A DNA stretch of 64,000 bases. Source: Streptomyces sp. NA02950 (GTDB taxonomy: Bacteria; Actinomycetota; Actinomycetes; Streptomycetales; Streptomycetaceae). A program made the position numbers and the translations under genes. Within the stretch, counting starts at the first letter, position 1; every line of letters starts with the position of its first letter. The DNA lies in NCBI RefSeq assembly GCF_013364155.1, contig NZ_CP054916.1, forward strand, positions 3,282,501-3,346,500, written 5' to 3'. Under the pieces are notes generated by a model. It was given only the letters and a program-made list of their open reading frames with translations. It was not told where the DNA came from and did not search any database. This document shows positions 25,335 through 33,732 of this stretch, in pieces.

Positions 25335-26173
25335 GCGATTCCGACCTCCCCGCTCACCCGGGGACCGGCGACGCGCGGGGCGACGGCGGTCACCTCGTGC
25401 TGCCCGGCCCGTGCCGCGGGGGCGCGGTGGCGCAGCGCCTTGCGCAGATGCGAGCGGCCGCGGTGGATCCGGCTGCGCACCGTGCCCAGCTTGACCCCGA
25501 GCGTCGCGGCGATCTCCTCGTACGACAGCCCTTCGATGTCGCAGAGCACCACCGCCGCGCGGAACTCCGGCGCGAGGGTGTCGAGCGCCTGCTGCACATC
25601 GGCGTCGAAGTGGGTGTCGTTGAAGTGCTGCTGGGGGGAGGGCTCACGGCTGGGCAGCCGCTCCGCCGCGTCCTCGCCGAGGGCGTCGAAGCGGATGCGC
25701 TGACGGCGCCGGACCATGTCGAGGAAGAGATTGGTGGTGATGCGGTGCAGCCAGCCCTCGAAGGTGCCCGGGGTGTACGTCGAGAGCGAGCGGAAGACGC
25801 GGACGAAGACCTCCTGGGTGAGGTCCTCGGCGTCGTGCTGGTTACCGGTGAGCCGGTAGGCGAGGCGGTAGACCCGTGCGCTGTGGGTGCTGACGATCTC
25901 CTCCCAGGTGGGAGGCGTCCACGCCGGGGCGTCCGCATCACTGGCGAAGGTCGCGGTCATGGCGGAATCGGCGGAACGGGAACGGTCAGCGGTGTTGGTC
26001 ACGGATTTCGGCTCGCCCGCTGACCTGCGAAAGCGCCTCAGCACTCTCCGGTCACCGGCCGCAGCCGCACCTCCCCTGTCGGCTCTGGTGGTGTCCAGTA
26101 GAGCCCCTACCATATCCACCTCGCCCGTTAGCTCCGGATAAGCATTTTTGACCTGCATTTGGTCATGGTCCAT
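25331..26173 (-). CDS. sigE: ECF RNA polymerase sigma factor SigE
   Basis: Product of about 280 residues. Sigma region 2 is at about 85-155 ([15 protein letters not shown], then [20 protein letters not shown]) and region 4 at about 195-250 ([27 protein letters not shown], then [11 protein letters not shown]). It strongly resembles mycobacterial SigE. The start is uncertain: ATG 26173 has a GGAAGGGGGG site but atypical codons follow; ATG 26113 is a good alternative (about 260 residues). A promoter of the SigE/SigH type lies at 26191-26219, implying autoregulation. It is the first gene of the cluster anti-sigma - htrA - tatB. Confidence 0.92.
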   Translation of the reverse strand: MDHDQMQVKNAYPELTGEVDMVGALLDTTRADRGGAAAAGDRRVLRRFRRSAGEPKSVTNTADRSRSADSAMTATFASDADAPAWTPPTWEEIVSTHSARVYRLAYRLTGNQHDAEDLTQEVFVRVFRSLSTYTPGTFEGWLHRITTNLFLDMVRRRQRIRFDALGEDAAERLPSREPSPQQHFNDTHFDADVQQALDTLAPEFRAAVVLCDIEGLSYEEIAATLGVKLGTVRSRIHRGRSHLRKALRHRAPAARAGQHEVTAVAPRVAGPRVSGEVGIA

Positions 26174-26190
26174 ACGATCCCCCCTTCCCT

Positions 26191-26219
26191 TCAACGCCCG
26201 GTCCCATCTGCGGGTTCCC
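26191..26219 (-). promoter_or_regulatory. ECF-type autoregulatory promoter of sigE
   Basis: On the minus strand GGGAACC (26213-26219) and CGTT (26193-26196) are 16 bases apart, exactly the spacing known for mycobacterial SigE and SigH-type promoters. Transcription would start near 26184. Confidence 0.65.
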
Positions 26220-26242
26220 GTGCGCAGCGGATACAGTCACCG

Positions 26243-26908
26243 TTGCGCGAACTACGGGGACAGGAGAGGGTCATTACCGGCAACCGGCAGACGAGCTGGG
26301 CGTTCGCCGACGCGTTCGTCGCCGAGGGCGAAGCCCTTCACTGGGCCCGTGACCGGGCCCGGGAGGCAGGGCTGCGCTCGGTGTCGGCGGGCACCGGCGC
26401 TGCGCTGCGGCTGCTCGCCGCCGCCGCGGACGCCAAGGCCGTCGCCGAGATCGGCACCGGAACCGGTGTCTCCGGAATCCATCTGCTGCACGGGATGCGC
26501 CCGGACGGGGTGCTGACCACCGTCGACATCGAACCGGAGATGCAGCAGTTCGCCCGACAGGCGTTCCGGGCGGCCGGGTTCGCCGGGAACCGGGCGCGCT
26601 TCATCCCCGGCCATGCCCTCGACGTCCTGCCCCGGCTCGCCGACGGCGGCTACGACCTCGTCTTCTGCGACGGCGACCGGCTGGAGTGCCTGGACTACCT
26701 CGGTGAGGCCATGCGGCTGCTGCGGCCGGGGGGCCTGGTCTGCTTCGAGGGGGTCTTCGCGGGCGGCCGGACCGTGGACTCCGCCGCCCAGCCGCAGGAG
26801 GTGCTGCGGCTGCGGGAGCTGCTGCGCACCGTGCGGGAGTCCACCGTGCTCCAGTCCTCCCTGCTGCCGGTGGGCGACGGACTGCTCTGCGCCGTCAAAC
26901 GCGGTTGA
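26243..26908 (+). CDS. SAM-dependent O-methyltransferase
   Basis: Product of 221 residues of the methyltransferase_3 (catechol/caffeoyl-CoA O-methyltransferase-like) family. The SAM-binding loop is VAEIGTGTGVSGIHLL, the ribose-binding acid is in TTVDIEPEMQ, and FCDGDRLECLDYL carries the metal-binding Asp. It is the orthologue in position of mycobacterial Rv1220c, divergent from sigE. TTG at 26243 is chosen by length and by a TACAGT box 5 bases upstream; the frame is open to 26159 but that overlaps the sigE promoter. The substrate is unknown. Confidence 0.9.
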   Translation: MRELRGQERVITGNRQTSWAFADAFVAEGEALHWARDRAREAGLRSVSAGTGAALRLLAAAADAKAVAEIGTGTGVSGIHLLHGMRPDGVLTTVDIEPEMQQFARQAFRAAGFAGNRARFIPGHALDVLPRLADGGYDLVFCDGDRLECLDYLGEAMRLLRPGGLVCFEGVFAGGRTVDSAAQPQEVLRLRELLRTVRESTVLQSSLLPVGDGLLCAVKRG

Positions 26909-26984
26909 CCGCCGGACGTCCGGCCCCGGCCGGATCGCACCCCCGCCCCGGCCCCCGGTGCGGCCGGGCCCCGATACAGCACCG

Positions 26985-27020
26985 CCCCGGCGGCCGGTAC
27001 CGGTGTACCGGCCGCCGGGG
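26985..27020. terminator. Bidirectional terminator
   Basis: A perfect 16-bp stem (CCCCGGCGGCCGGTAC) with a 4-base loop between the convergent methyltransferase and DUF3117 genes. Confidence 0.9.
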
Positions 27021-27050
27021 CAGCACTCGGGTGTTGGTGGGGCCGGTCCT

Positions 27051-27218
27051 TCAGCCGACAACCTTCTTCAAGGCGTCGCCGAGGGCGTCGGCCTCGTCGG
27101 GTGTCAGCTCGACGACGAGCCGACCGCCGCCTTCGAGCGGAACGCGCATGACGATGCCCCGCCCCTCCTTGGTCACCTCGAGCGGGCCGTCGCCCGTCCG
27201 CGGCTTCATGGCCGCCAT
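27051..27218 (-). CDS. DUF3117 domain protein
   Basis: A 55-residue protein (MAAMKPRTGDGPLEVTKEGR...), an almost complete match in pattern to DUF3117, a small family found throughout Actinobacteria (Rv1211 in M. tuberculosis). It is soluble and basic-acidic mixed, with a central beta pattern. No function is established. The ATG has AGGAAGGGGA upstream. Its promoter region is AT-rich with a GATAAT box near 27299. Confidence 0.93.
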   Translation of the reverse strand: MAAMKPRTGDGPLEVTKEGRGIVMRVPLEGGGRLVVELTPDEADALGDALKKVVG

Positions 27219-27298
27219 GCTCGTTCCCCTTCCTGAAACCAGCTCATCGCAGCCGACAACCCAGGTGTCACCGGCATCGAACACGTTGCTTCCCTGCC

Positions 27299-27304
27299 AT
27301 TATC
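27299..27304 (-). promoter_or_regulatory. -10 box of the DUF3117 gene
   Basis: GATAAT on the minus strand; TTGGTC lies 19 bases further upstream. The leader would be about 75 bases. Confidence 0.45.
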
Positions 27305-27511
27305 CCGCATGGCACGACCCGATGACCAACATCAGTCGGCAACCCCTGCGGTAGCCACTCCCCCAAATCCACCCAATTCGGGGAGGGGGGCATGTCGCCT
27401 GGTCATGATCTCCGGCATGCTGAGCGCTGACCGCCGCAGCGGGCCCGTTCACCGGCCCGGCCGCGCGGCCTCGCCCTCAGCCGCGACCAGCCACATCCCG
27501 GAGGACCGCCC

Positions 27512-28333
27512 ATGGCCGACACCGTGCTCTACGAGCTGACCGACGGGCTCGCGACGATCACCCTGAATCGTCCCGACGCCATGAACGCGCTCAACCTCGA
27601 CATCAAGGTGGCGCTGCGTGACGCGCTGCTCCAGGCCGCCGAGGACCCGGCCGTGCGGGCCGTGCTGCTCACCGGTTCCGGCCGCGCCTTCTGTGTCGGT
27701 CAGGATCTCAAGGAGCACATCGGGCTGCTGGCGGCGGACCGCGAGGCCCACGCCCGGGGCGAGGGGGCCGCCGAGGGATCGACCATGACCACGGTCGCCC
27801 TGCACTACAACCCGATCGTGACCACGATCGCGGGAATGCCCAAGCCGGTGGTCGCCGCCGTCAACGGGGTCGCGGCCGGTGCCGGGGCGGGCTTCGCCAT
27901 GGCCGCCGACTACCGGATCGTCGCCGACTCCGCGACCTTCAACACCTCCTTCGTCGCGGTGGCCCTCACCGGCGACTCCGGGATCTCCTGGACCCTCCAG
28001 CGGCTGATCGGCCACGGCCGCGCCGCCGAACTGCTGCTCTTCCCCCGCAATGTCAGCGCCCAGGAGGCGCTGGAGCTGGGCATCGCCAACCGGGTGGTGC
28101 CGGCCGCGGAGTTGGCGGCCGAGGCGGCGGCGGTGGCCCGCACGCTGGCCCAGGGCCCGACCGCGGCCTATGCGGCGATGAAGGAGTCGCTGGCCTACGC
28201 GGCCGGGCACACCCTGACCGACGCGCTCGCCAAGGAGGACGAGTTGCAGCGGCGGCTGGGCGCCTCGGACGACCATCTCGCCGCCGTCGACGCCTTCGTG
28301 AAGAAGGAGAAGCCCCGGTTCACCGGCCGCTGA
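27512..28333 (+). CDS. Enoyl-CoA hydratase/isomerase family protein (PaaG-like)
   Basis: Product of 273 residues of the crotonase superfamily: ITLNRPDAMNALN near the start, the CoA-binding and oxyanion region GRAFCVGQDLKEH, then AAVNGVAAGAGAGFAMAADYRI and FVAVALTGDSGISWTLQRLIG. Asp in TGDSG matches the catalytic acid of PaaG-type isomerases/hydratases rather than the usual two Glu residues, suggesting 1,2-epoxyphenylacetyl-CoA isomerase-like chemistry. A GGAGG site lies before the ATG. No phenylacetate genes are next to it, so the substrate remains open. Confidence 0.9.
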   Translation: MADTVLYELTDGLATITLNRPDAMNALNLDIKVALRDALLQAAEDPAVRAVLLTGSGRAFCVGQDLKEHIGLLAADREAHARGEGAAEGSTMTTVALHYNPIVTTIAGMPKPVVAAVNGVAAGAGAGFAMAADYRIVADSATFNTSFVAVALTGDSGISWTLQRLIGHGRAAELLLFPRNVSAQEALELGIANRVVPAAELAAEAAAVARTLAQGPTAAYAAMKESLAYAAGHTLTDALAKEDELQRRLGASDDHLAAVDAFVKKEKPRFTGR

Positions 28334-28368
28334 GCGACGGCGGAACACCGCCCGCGCGGCCCGGTGCC

Positions 28369-28965
28369 TCAGTCCGCGCCGCGCAGATGGCAGCCCGCGA
28401 GATGGTCGTCGACCAGACCGCACGCCTGCATCAGGGCATAGGCCGTAGTGGGTCCGACGAAGCGGAAGCCGCGTTTTTTGAGGGCGCGGCTGAGCGCCGT
28501 GGACTCGTCGGTGATCGCAGGGACATCCGCGGTGGTCCGCGGCACCGGGCGGCCGTCTGGGTCGGGGGCGTGGGACCAGATCAGCTCGTCCAGCTCGCCC
28601 GGGTCCAGCTCCGCCGCGGCGCGAGCGTTGGCGATGGTGGCCACGATCTTGGCCCGGTTGCGGATGATGCCGGGGTCGGCGAGCAGCCGCTGCTCATCGG
28701 CCTCGGTGAACGCCGCGACCTTGGCGATCCGGAAGTCGGCGAAGGCGGCGCGGAAGCCCTCGCGGCGGCGCAGGATCGTCAGCCAGGACAGCCCGGACTG
28801 GAACGCCTCCAGGCAGATCCGCTCGTAGAGGGCGTCATCGCCGTGGACGGGGCGGCCCCATTCGGTGTCGTGGTAGACGCGGTAGTCCGCCATGGTCACG
28901 GACTCCAGCCCCCAGGGGCAGCGCGGCAGCCCGTCCGGCCCGGTGACCGGGCCCTGGCCGCTCAT
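28369..28965 (-). CDS. tag: DNA-3-methyladenine glycosylase I
   Basis: Product of 198 residues. It has the Tag family hallmarks: CPWGLESVTMADYRVYHDTEWGRPVHGDDALYE at the N-terminus (with a Cys zinc ligand), the base-flipping region SGLSWLTILRRREGFRAAF and the C-terminal GFRFVGPTTAYALMQACGLVDDHLAGC supplying the other zinc ligands. It excises 3-methyladenine from DNA in base-excision repair. Its ATG overlaps the stop of the upstream DivIVA-like gene (4-base overlap). Confidence 0.96.
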   Translation of the reverse strand: MSGQGPVTGPDGLPRCPWGLESVTMADYRVYHDTEWGRPVHGDDALYERICLEAFQSGLSWLTILRRREGFRAAFADFRIAKVAAFTEADEQRLLADPGIIRNRAKIVATIANARAAAELDPGELDELIWSHAPDPDGRPVPRTTADVPAITDESTALSRALKKRGFRFVGPTTAYALMQACGLVDDHLAGCHLRGAD

Positions 28966-29438
28966 GCGCCGAACCCGTCATGGCCGCCGTGGTCCCCGTG
29001 CTCGCCGTGGCGGCGAGGGGGCCGGAACATGTCGTGCTCGCGCTCGTCCTCGTCCGGCTCCAGGTCGCCGAGGCCGCCGGGCGGCGCGGGGTGGTCCGCC
29101 CGCTCCGGCCCGGTCAGCGGTGCGGGCCCGCCGTGGACCGCACCGCGGGCCCCGGCGAGCGCCTGCTCCAGCTCGGCGATCCGGGCGTCGCGCTCGGCGA
29201 GCTCGGCGCCGAGACGGCCGAGCGCGTCGTCGACGTCGGCCATCCGGTAGCCGCGCAGGGTCATCGGCAGCCGCAGGGCCTCCACATCAGCGCGCCCCAG
29301 GGGCCGGTCGGCGGGCAGCCGGTCGTCCAGCCGGTCCGGCGGTGCCTCGCTCAGCGTCCCGCCCTGACCGCCCCCGACGACGGCGAGCGTGACCCCGCCG
29401 ACCACTACGACCAGCGCGATCAGCAAGAACAAGAACAC
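28962..29438 (-). CDS. DivIVA-like small membrane protein
   Basis: Product of 158 residues. An N-terminal membrane helix (2-24) is followed by a DivIVA-type segment (LRLPMTLRGYRMADVDDALGRLG) and a coiled coil (ELAERDARIAELEQAL), then a His/Asp/Glu-rich tail (HGEHGDHGGHDGF) that may bind metal. It corresponds in position to Rv1209 of M. tuberculosis, next to tag. A role at the cell pole or in envelope growth is likely from the domain but unproven. Start GTG at 29438. Confidence 0.85.
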   Translation of the reverse strand: MFLFLLIALVVVVGGVTLAVVGGGQGGTLSEAPPDRLDDRLPADRPLGRADVEALRLPMTLRGYRMADVDDALGRLGAELAERDARIAELEQALAGARGAVHGGPAPLTGPERADHPAPPGGLGDLEPDEDEREHDMFRPPRRHGEHGDHGGHDGFGA

Positions 29439-29583
29439 GGTGATCGTCTCCCCGGGGGTGCATGGTTGAGTCTGTGCCCGACGGCCTCGATATCTGTCTG
29501 CCTCGATCGTGCCATGACCCCACGACAGTTATCGTCGCCGCCCGCCCCTGGACCAAAGAGCGCGAAGAACGCGAGGGACAAGC

Positions 29584-30444
29584 ATGCTACGGCTGGGACG
29601 ACGTGAGTTCGGCGCCGACGAGCGGGTGATCATGGCGATCGTGAACCGGACGCCGGACTCCTTCTACGACCAGGGCGCGACCTTCCGCGACGAGCCCGCG
29701 CTCGCCCGCGTCGAGCAGGCGGTCGCCGACGGCGCGGCCATCATCGACATCGGCGGGGTCAAGGCGGGCCCCGGGGACGAGGTGAACGCCGAGGAGGAGG
29801 CCCGGCGCACCGTCGGCTTCGTGGCCGAGGTGCGCAGGCGCCATCCGGATGTGGTGATCAGCGTGGACACCTGGCGGCACGAGGTGGGCGAGGCGGTCTG
29901 CGAGGCGGGCGCCGATCTGCTCAACGACGCGTGGGGCGGGGTCGATCCCCGGCTGGCGGAGGTCGCCGCCCGGTACGGGGCCGGGCTGGTGTGCACCCAC
30001 GCGGGCGGGGCCGAGCCGCGCACCCGGCCGCACCGGATCGCCTACGACGACGTGGTGGCGGACATCCTGCGGGTCACCCTGGGGCTGGCCGACCGCGCCG
30101 TGGAGCTGGGGGTGCGGCGGGACGGGATCCTGATCGACCCGGGCCATGACTTCGGGAAGAACACCCGGCACTCGCTGGAGGCGACGCGGCGGCTCGGTGA
30201 GCTGACGGAGACCGGCTGGCCGGTGCTGGTGTCGCTGTCCAACAAGGACTTCGTGGGCGAGACGCTGGACCGTCCGGTCAAGGAGCGGGTGCTCGGCACG
30301 CTCGCCACCACGGCGGTGTCGGCCTGGCTCGGTGCGCAGGTCTACCGGGTGCACGAGGTGGCGGAGACCCGGCAGGTGCTGGACATGGTGTCGACCATCG
30401 CGGGCCACCGGCCCCCGGCGGTCGCCCGCCGGGGACTGGCCTGA
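29584..30444 (+). CDS. folP2: FolP2-like dihydropteroate synthase homologue, probably inactive as DHPS
   Basis: Product of 286 residues with the DHPS TIM-barrel fold, but several pterin or pABA contact motifs differ: NRTPDSF replaces NVTPDSF, GGVKAGPGD replaces the GGESTRPGA loop, LVCTHAGG replaces the MHM motif and SNKDFVGE replaces SRKxFIG. These are shared with mycobacterial FolP2 (Rv1207), annotated as inactive DHPS. A GAGGGA site precedes the ATG. In mycobacteria the neighbour is glucosyl-3-phosphoglycerate synthase; that gene is not next to it here. It likely has a different substrate or a regulatory role. Confidence 0.88.
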   Translation: MLRLGRREFGADERVIMAIVNRTPDSFYDQGATFRDEPALARVEQAVADGAAIIDIGGVKAGPGDEVNAEEEARRTVGFVAEVRRRHPDVVISVDTWRHEVGEAVCEAGADLLNDAWGGVDPRLAEVAARYGAGLVCTHAGGAEPRTRPHRIAYDDVVADILRVTLGLADRAVELGVRRDGILIDPGHDFGKNTRHSLEATRRLGELTETGWPVLVSLSNKDFVGETLDRPVKERVLGTLATTAVSAWLGAQVYRVHEVAETRQVLDMVSTIAGHRPPAVARRGLA

Positions 30445-30457
30445 GAGCTCCGGGGGC

Positions 30458-31207
30458 TCAGACGCCGGACTCCTTGGTCACCAGGTCGACCACCTCGTCG
30501 ATGTCGTCGGTGAGGTGGAACAGCTCCAGGTCCTGCGGGGACGCCTTGCCCTCCGCGATCAGCGTGTTCTCCAGCCAGTCGACCAGCCCCCGCCAGTAGG
30601 AGCTGCCGAACAGCACGATCGGGAAACGGGTCACCTTCTTGGTCTGGACCAGAGTGAGTGCCTCGAAGCACTCGTCGAGGGTGCCGAGCCCGCCGGGCAG
30701 CACCACGAACCCCTGCGCGTACTTCACGAACATCGTCTTGCGGACGAAGAAGTAGCGGAAGTTGACCCCGATGTCGACGTACGGATTGAGCCCCTGCTCG
30801 TACGGCAGCTCGATACCGAGGCCGACGGAGACCCCGCCCGCCTCGCTCGCGCCGCGGTTGGCGGCCTCCATGGCGCCGGGGCCGCCGCCGGTGATCACTC
30901 CGAAGCCCGCTTCGGCGAGGGCCCGTCCGATCCGCACCCCGGCCGCGTACTCCGGCGACCCCTCGGGGGTGCGGGCGGATCCGAAGACGCTGACCGCCTT
31001 GCCGAGCTCCGCCAGGGTGCCGAAGCCCTCGACGAACTCGGACTGGATGCGCAGCACCCGGAACGGGTCCTCGTGCACCCAGTGCGTGGCGCCCTGGGTG
31101 TCCAGCAGCCGCTGGTCGGTGGTACCGGGTCGCATCTGGTGGCGACGGCGCACGACCGGGCCCAGACGCTGCTCGTGCAGCGCTCGCTCTTCCTCGGCGT
31201 TGCCCAC
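30458..31207 (-). CDS. TIGR00730/LOG family protein
   Basis: Product of 249 residues of the LOG (lonely guy) family: GGGPGAMEAANRGA and PGGLGTLDE are the two signatures for nucleotide binding and hydrolysis. LOG enzymes release the base from cytokinin or AMP ribotides. Bacterial members of this size are often annotated as Rossmann-fold proteins or nucleoside monophosphate phosphoribohydrolases. GTG start at 31207 with GGGAG upstream. It matches Rv1205 by position, upstream of dapE. Confidence 0.92.
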   Translation of the reverse strand: MGNAEEERALHEQRLGPVVRRRHQMRPGTTDQRLLDTQGATHWVHEDPFRVLRIQSEFVEGFGTLAELGKAVSVFGSARTPEGSPEYAAGVRIGRALAEAGFGVITGGGPGAMEAANRGASEAGGVSVGLGIELPYEQGLNPYVDIGVNFRYFFVRKTMFVKYAQGFVVLPGGLGTLDECFEALTLVQTKKVTRFPIVLFGSSYWRGLVDWLENTLIAEGKASPQDLELFHLTDDIDEVVDLVTKESGV

Positions 31208-31389
31208 TGTGTGCTCCCTTCGCCAAGATCTGCCAAAGATCTGTGGTTCAGGGTAGGCCCCCCGAACGGCGAACAGCCGACATCCGGACCACGCCCACCC
31301 GGCGGACCGCCGAGCAGCGGTCGATCACCGCCCGCTCCGCGGCCGGGCGGTGTCCGATCGACGGCCGGCCAGGCCCGGACCGGCCCGGC

Positions 31390-31443
31390 GTCAGCGGGTC
31401 AGCGGGTCAGCGGGTCAGCGGGTCAGCGGGTCAGCGGGTCAGC
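31390..31443. repeat. 8-bp tandem repeat at the 3' end of dapE
   Basis: GTCAGCGG repeated six times plus a partial copy. The dapE stop codon (31431-31433) lies inside it. The unit length is not a multiple of three. Confidence 0.9.
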
Positions 31444-32501
31444 CAGGCTCGCAGCCGCTCCTCGGCCAGCAGAATGGCCTCGGTCGACACATGCTCCTCG
31501 CGGGTGTGCGCCAGCTTCGGGTCGCCGGGACCGTAGTTCACGGCGGGCACGCCGAGCGCCGAGAAGCGGGCGACATCGGTCCAGCCGTACTTGGGGGCCA
31601 CCTCCACCCCCAGCGTGTCCACGAAGGCGGCGGCCGAGGGGTGGCTCAGCCCGGGGAGGGCGCCGGGGGAACTGTCGGTGAGCTCGATCGCGAAGCCGTC
31701 GAAGACCTCCCGGACGTGGCCGAGCGCCTCCTCCTCGGAACGGTCGGGGGCGAAGCGGTAGTTCACGGTCACCGCGCAGAAGTCCGGGATGACGTTGGTC
31801 GCGTGACCGCCCTCGATCCCCACCGCGTTGAGCCCCTCGCGGTAGACGAGCCCGTCGATGTCCACCTGCCGCGGGGCGTACGAGGCCAGCCGGTCGAGGA
31901 TCGGGGCGGCCCCGTGGATGGCGTTCTCGCCCAGCCAGCCGCGCGCGGAGTGCGCGCGCCGTCCCTGAGTGGTCACCCGCACCCGCAGCGTGCCCTGGCA
32001 GCCGGCCTCGACCTGGCCCTCGGTGCCCTCCAGCAGCACGGCGAAGTCACCGGCCAGCCACTCGGGGTGGTTCCTGACCAGCCGCCCCAGGCCGTTGAGC
32101 TCGGCGGCGACCTCCTCGTGGTCGTAGAAGACGAAGGTGAGGTCGCGGTTGGGCGCGGGCACGGTCGCGGCGATGCGCAGCTGGACCGCGACGCCGGACT
32201 TCATGTCGGAGGTGCCGCAGCCCCACAGCACGCCCTGCTCGTCCAGGCGGGAAGGCACGTTGTCGGCGATCGGCACGGTGTCCAGATGTCCGGCCAGCAC
32301 CACCCGCTCCGCGCGCCCCAGGTTCGTCCGGGCGACGACGGCGTCCCCGTCACGGTCGACGGTCAGATGCGGAAAGGCCCGCAGAGCCTGCTCGACGGCG
32401 TCGGCGAGGGCCTTCTCGTCGCCGCTGACCGAGGGGAAGTCGACGAGCCGGGCGGTGAGCCGGGCCGCGTCCAGGGACAGGTCGAGTGCTGGGTGCTCCA
32501 T
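31431..32501 (-). CDS. dapE: Succinyl-diaminopimelate desuccinylase
   Basis: Product of 356 residues of the M20 metallopeptidase family. GHLDTVPI supplies the first zinc ligand His-Asp, [11 protein letters not shown] the bridging Asp, and YDHEEV the catalytic and second Glu. This is the actinobacterial DapE subfamily (compare Rv1202), which removes succinate from N-succinyl-LL-2,6-diaminopimelate in lysine and cell-wall synthesis. The ATG at 32501 is 7 bases after a TAGGGT box (leaderless). dapC lies 3 kb away on the same strand. Confidence 0.95.
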   Translation of the reverse strand: MEHPALDLSLDAARLTARLVDFPSVSGDEKALADAVEQALRAFPHLTVDRDGDAVVARTNLGRAERVVLAGHLDTVPIADNVPSRLDEQGVLWGCGTSDMKSGVAVQLRIAATVPAPNRDLTFVFYDHEEVAAELNGLGRLVRNHPEWLAGDFAVLLEGTEGQVEAGCQGTLRVRVTTQGRRAHSARGWLGENAIHGAAPILDRLASYAPRQVDIDGLVYREGLNAVGIEGGHATNVIPDFCAVTVNYRFAPDRSEEEALGHVREVFDGFAIELTDSSPGALPGLSHPSAAAFVDTLGVEVAPKYGWTDVARFSALGVPAVNYGPGDPKLAHTREEHVSTEAILLAEERLRAWLTR

Positions 32502-32508
32502 ACTCGCG

Positions 32509-32514
32509 ACCCTA
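32509..32514 (-). promoter_or_regulatory. -10 box of a leaderless promoter (dapE)
   Basis: TAGGGT on the minus strand, 7 bases before the ATG at 32501. Confidence 0.55.
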
Positions 32515-32596
32515 ACCCGCGGGCTCCCACGGCCCCAGCGCACGTGGTCTTCCCCACCCCTGGTCCCTTCCCCGGCAGGTGCTCGCAGCGCTCCAG

Positions 32597-32602
32597 TAAC
32601 GT
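32597..32602 (+). promoter_or_regulatory. -10 box of a leaderless promoter (gene at 32610)
   Basis: TAACGT, 7 bases before the GTG at 32610. It stands back to back with the dapE promoter, 83 bases apart. Confidence 0.5.
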
Positions 32603-32609
32603 GTGGCGC

Positions 32610-33518
32610 GTGCCCCTGTCCGTCTTCTCCAGCCGCCCCCGTCTGCTCCGGGCCGCGGTCGCCTGTGCCGTCCTGCTGGGCCTGGCCGGATATGTGGCGG
32701 CACATGTGCTGACCGGTGGCGGCGGCCCGCCGCGCTGCACCGTGCGCGCGGGCGGCGAGGAGGTGCTGCTCGACCCCGAACAGGCCGTGAACGCCGCCAC
32801 CGTCGAGGCCGTGGCCGCCGCCCGCGGACTGCCCGAGCGGGCGGTCACCATCGCGCTGGCCACCGCGTTCCAGGAGTCGGGACTGCGCAACCTCCGTCAC
32901 GGCGACCGGGATTCGCTCGGCCTGTTCCAGCAACGGCCCTCCCAGGGCTGGGGCACCGCGGCACAGATCCAGGACCCGGTCTACGCGGCGGGGAAGTTCT
33001 ACGACCGCCTGGTGCGGGTGCCCGGTTACTCCCGGCTGCCCCTCACGGTGGCCGCGCAGCGGGTGCAGTTCAGCGGTTATCCGCAGGCGTACGCCAAGCA
33101 TGAGACGGAAGCGGTGGTGCTGACCGCCGCGCTCACCGGGCGGGCGAAGGCCGCGATCAGCTGCCCGGGGCCGCCGGACGACGGCACCGCGGGCGATCCG
33201 GAGCGGGTCCGGTCGGCGCTGGTGCGGGAGTTCGGGCGGGAGGCACGGCCCCGACTCGACACCGCCGGGCAGGGCGGCGGCAAGCACGCCCCCACCGCGC
33301 GCGCGGTCCTGGTGCCGGTCCGGCCCGCGACCGCGCGGGGCGGGACACCGGAGCGCGGCTGGGAATTGGCGCACTGGGCCGTGGCTCACTCGGACGAGCT
33401 GCGCATCGAACGCGTCTCTTATGGGAAGCACGTGTGGAACGCCGGGAATTCCGGGGACGGCTGGCACACCTCCGACGAGAATTCCGGGCCGGACGTCACA
33501 CTCGTCCTCGAGCGATAG
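32610..33518 (+). CDS. Membrane-anchored, lysozyme-like-fold hypothetical protein
   Basis: Product of 302 residues with one N-terminal membrane helix (about 13-35). The region [37 protein letters not shown] carries the ES..N pattern and GLFQ segment of lytic-transglycosylase/lysozyme-like folds, with Glu in QESGL as the possible catalytic acid. Streptomyces homologues are often labelled heavy metal transporter, which the sequence does not support. It probably acts on peptidoglycan outside the cell. GTG at 32610 is supported by a -10 box 7 bases upstream; no ribosome-binding site is seen. Confidence 0.78.
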   Translation: MPLSVFSSRPRLLRAAVACAVLLGLAGYVAAHVLTGGGGPPRCTVRAGGEEVLLDPEQAVNAATVEAVAAARGLPERAVTIALATAFQESGLRNLRHGDRDSLGLFQQRPSQGWGTAAQIQDPVYAAGKFYDRLVRVPGYSRLPLTVAAQRVQFSGYPQAYAKHETEAVVLTAALTGRAKAAISCPGPPDDGTAGDPERVRSALVREFGREARPRLDTAGQGGGKHAPTARAVLVPVRPATARGGTPERGWELAHWAVAHSDELRIERVSYGKHVWNAGNSGDGWHTSDENSGPDVTLVLER

Positions 33519-33732
33519 CGCGACGGATCTCCGCAGCTCAAGTCCGTTGATCAGATACTCGGTACGGGACCGGGACACCGTGCGCACCAGGAATGCGCAC
33601 CGAAACGGATTATGCGACACATTGCCAATTCTTTGCCCGGGGGCACCGCAACCTTCTCGCGGCCCATATCGGTATGCACAACGTCCGATCACCGGACACT
33701 GCACGCCATTGTCCCTCCGTCAAAGGAGAATC

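Noticed and set aside
31431..33704. 757-residue minus-strand frame suggesting a dapE fusion
   Set aside because: Only the first-named part from 32501 matches DapE; the extension is antisense to the lysozyme-like protein gene and a -10 box marks the real start.
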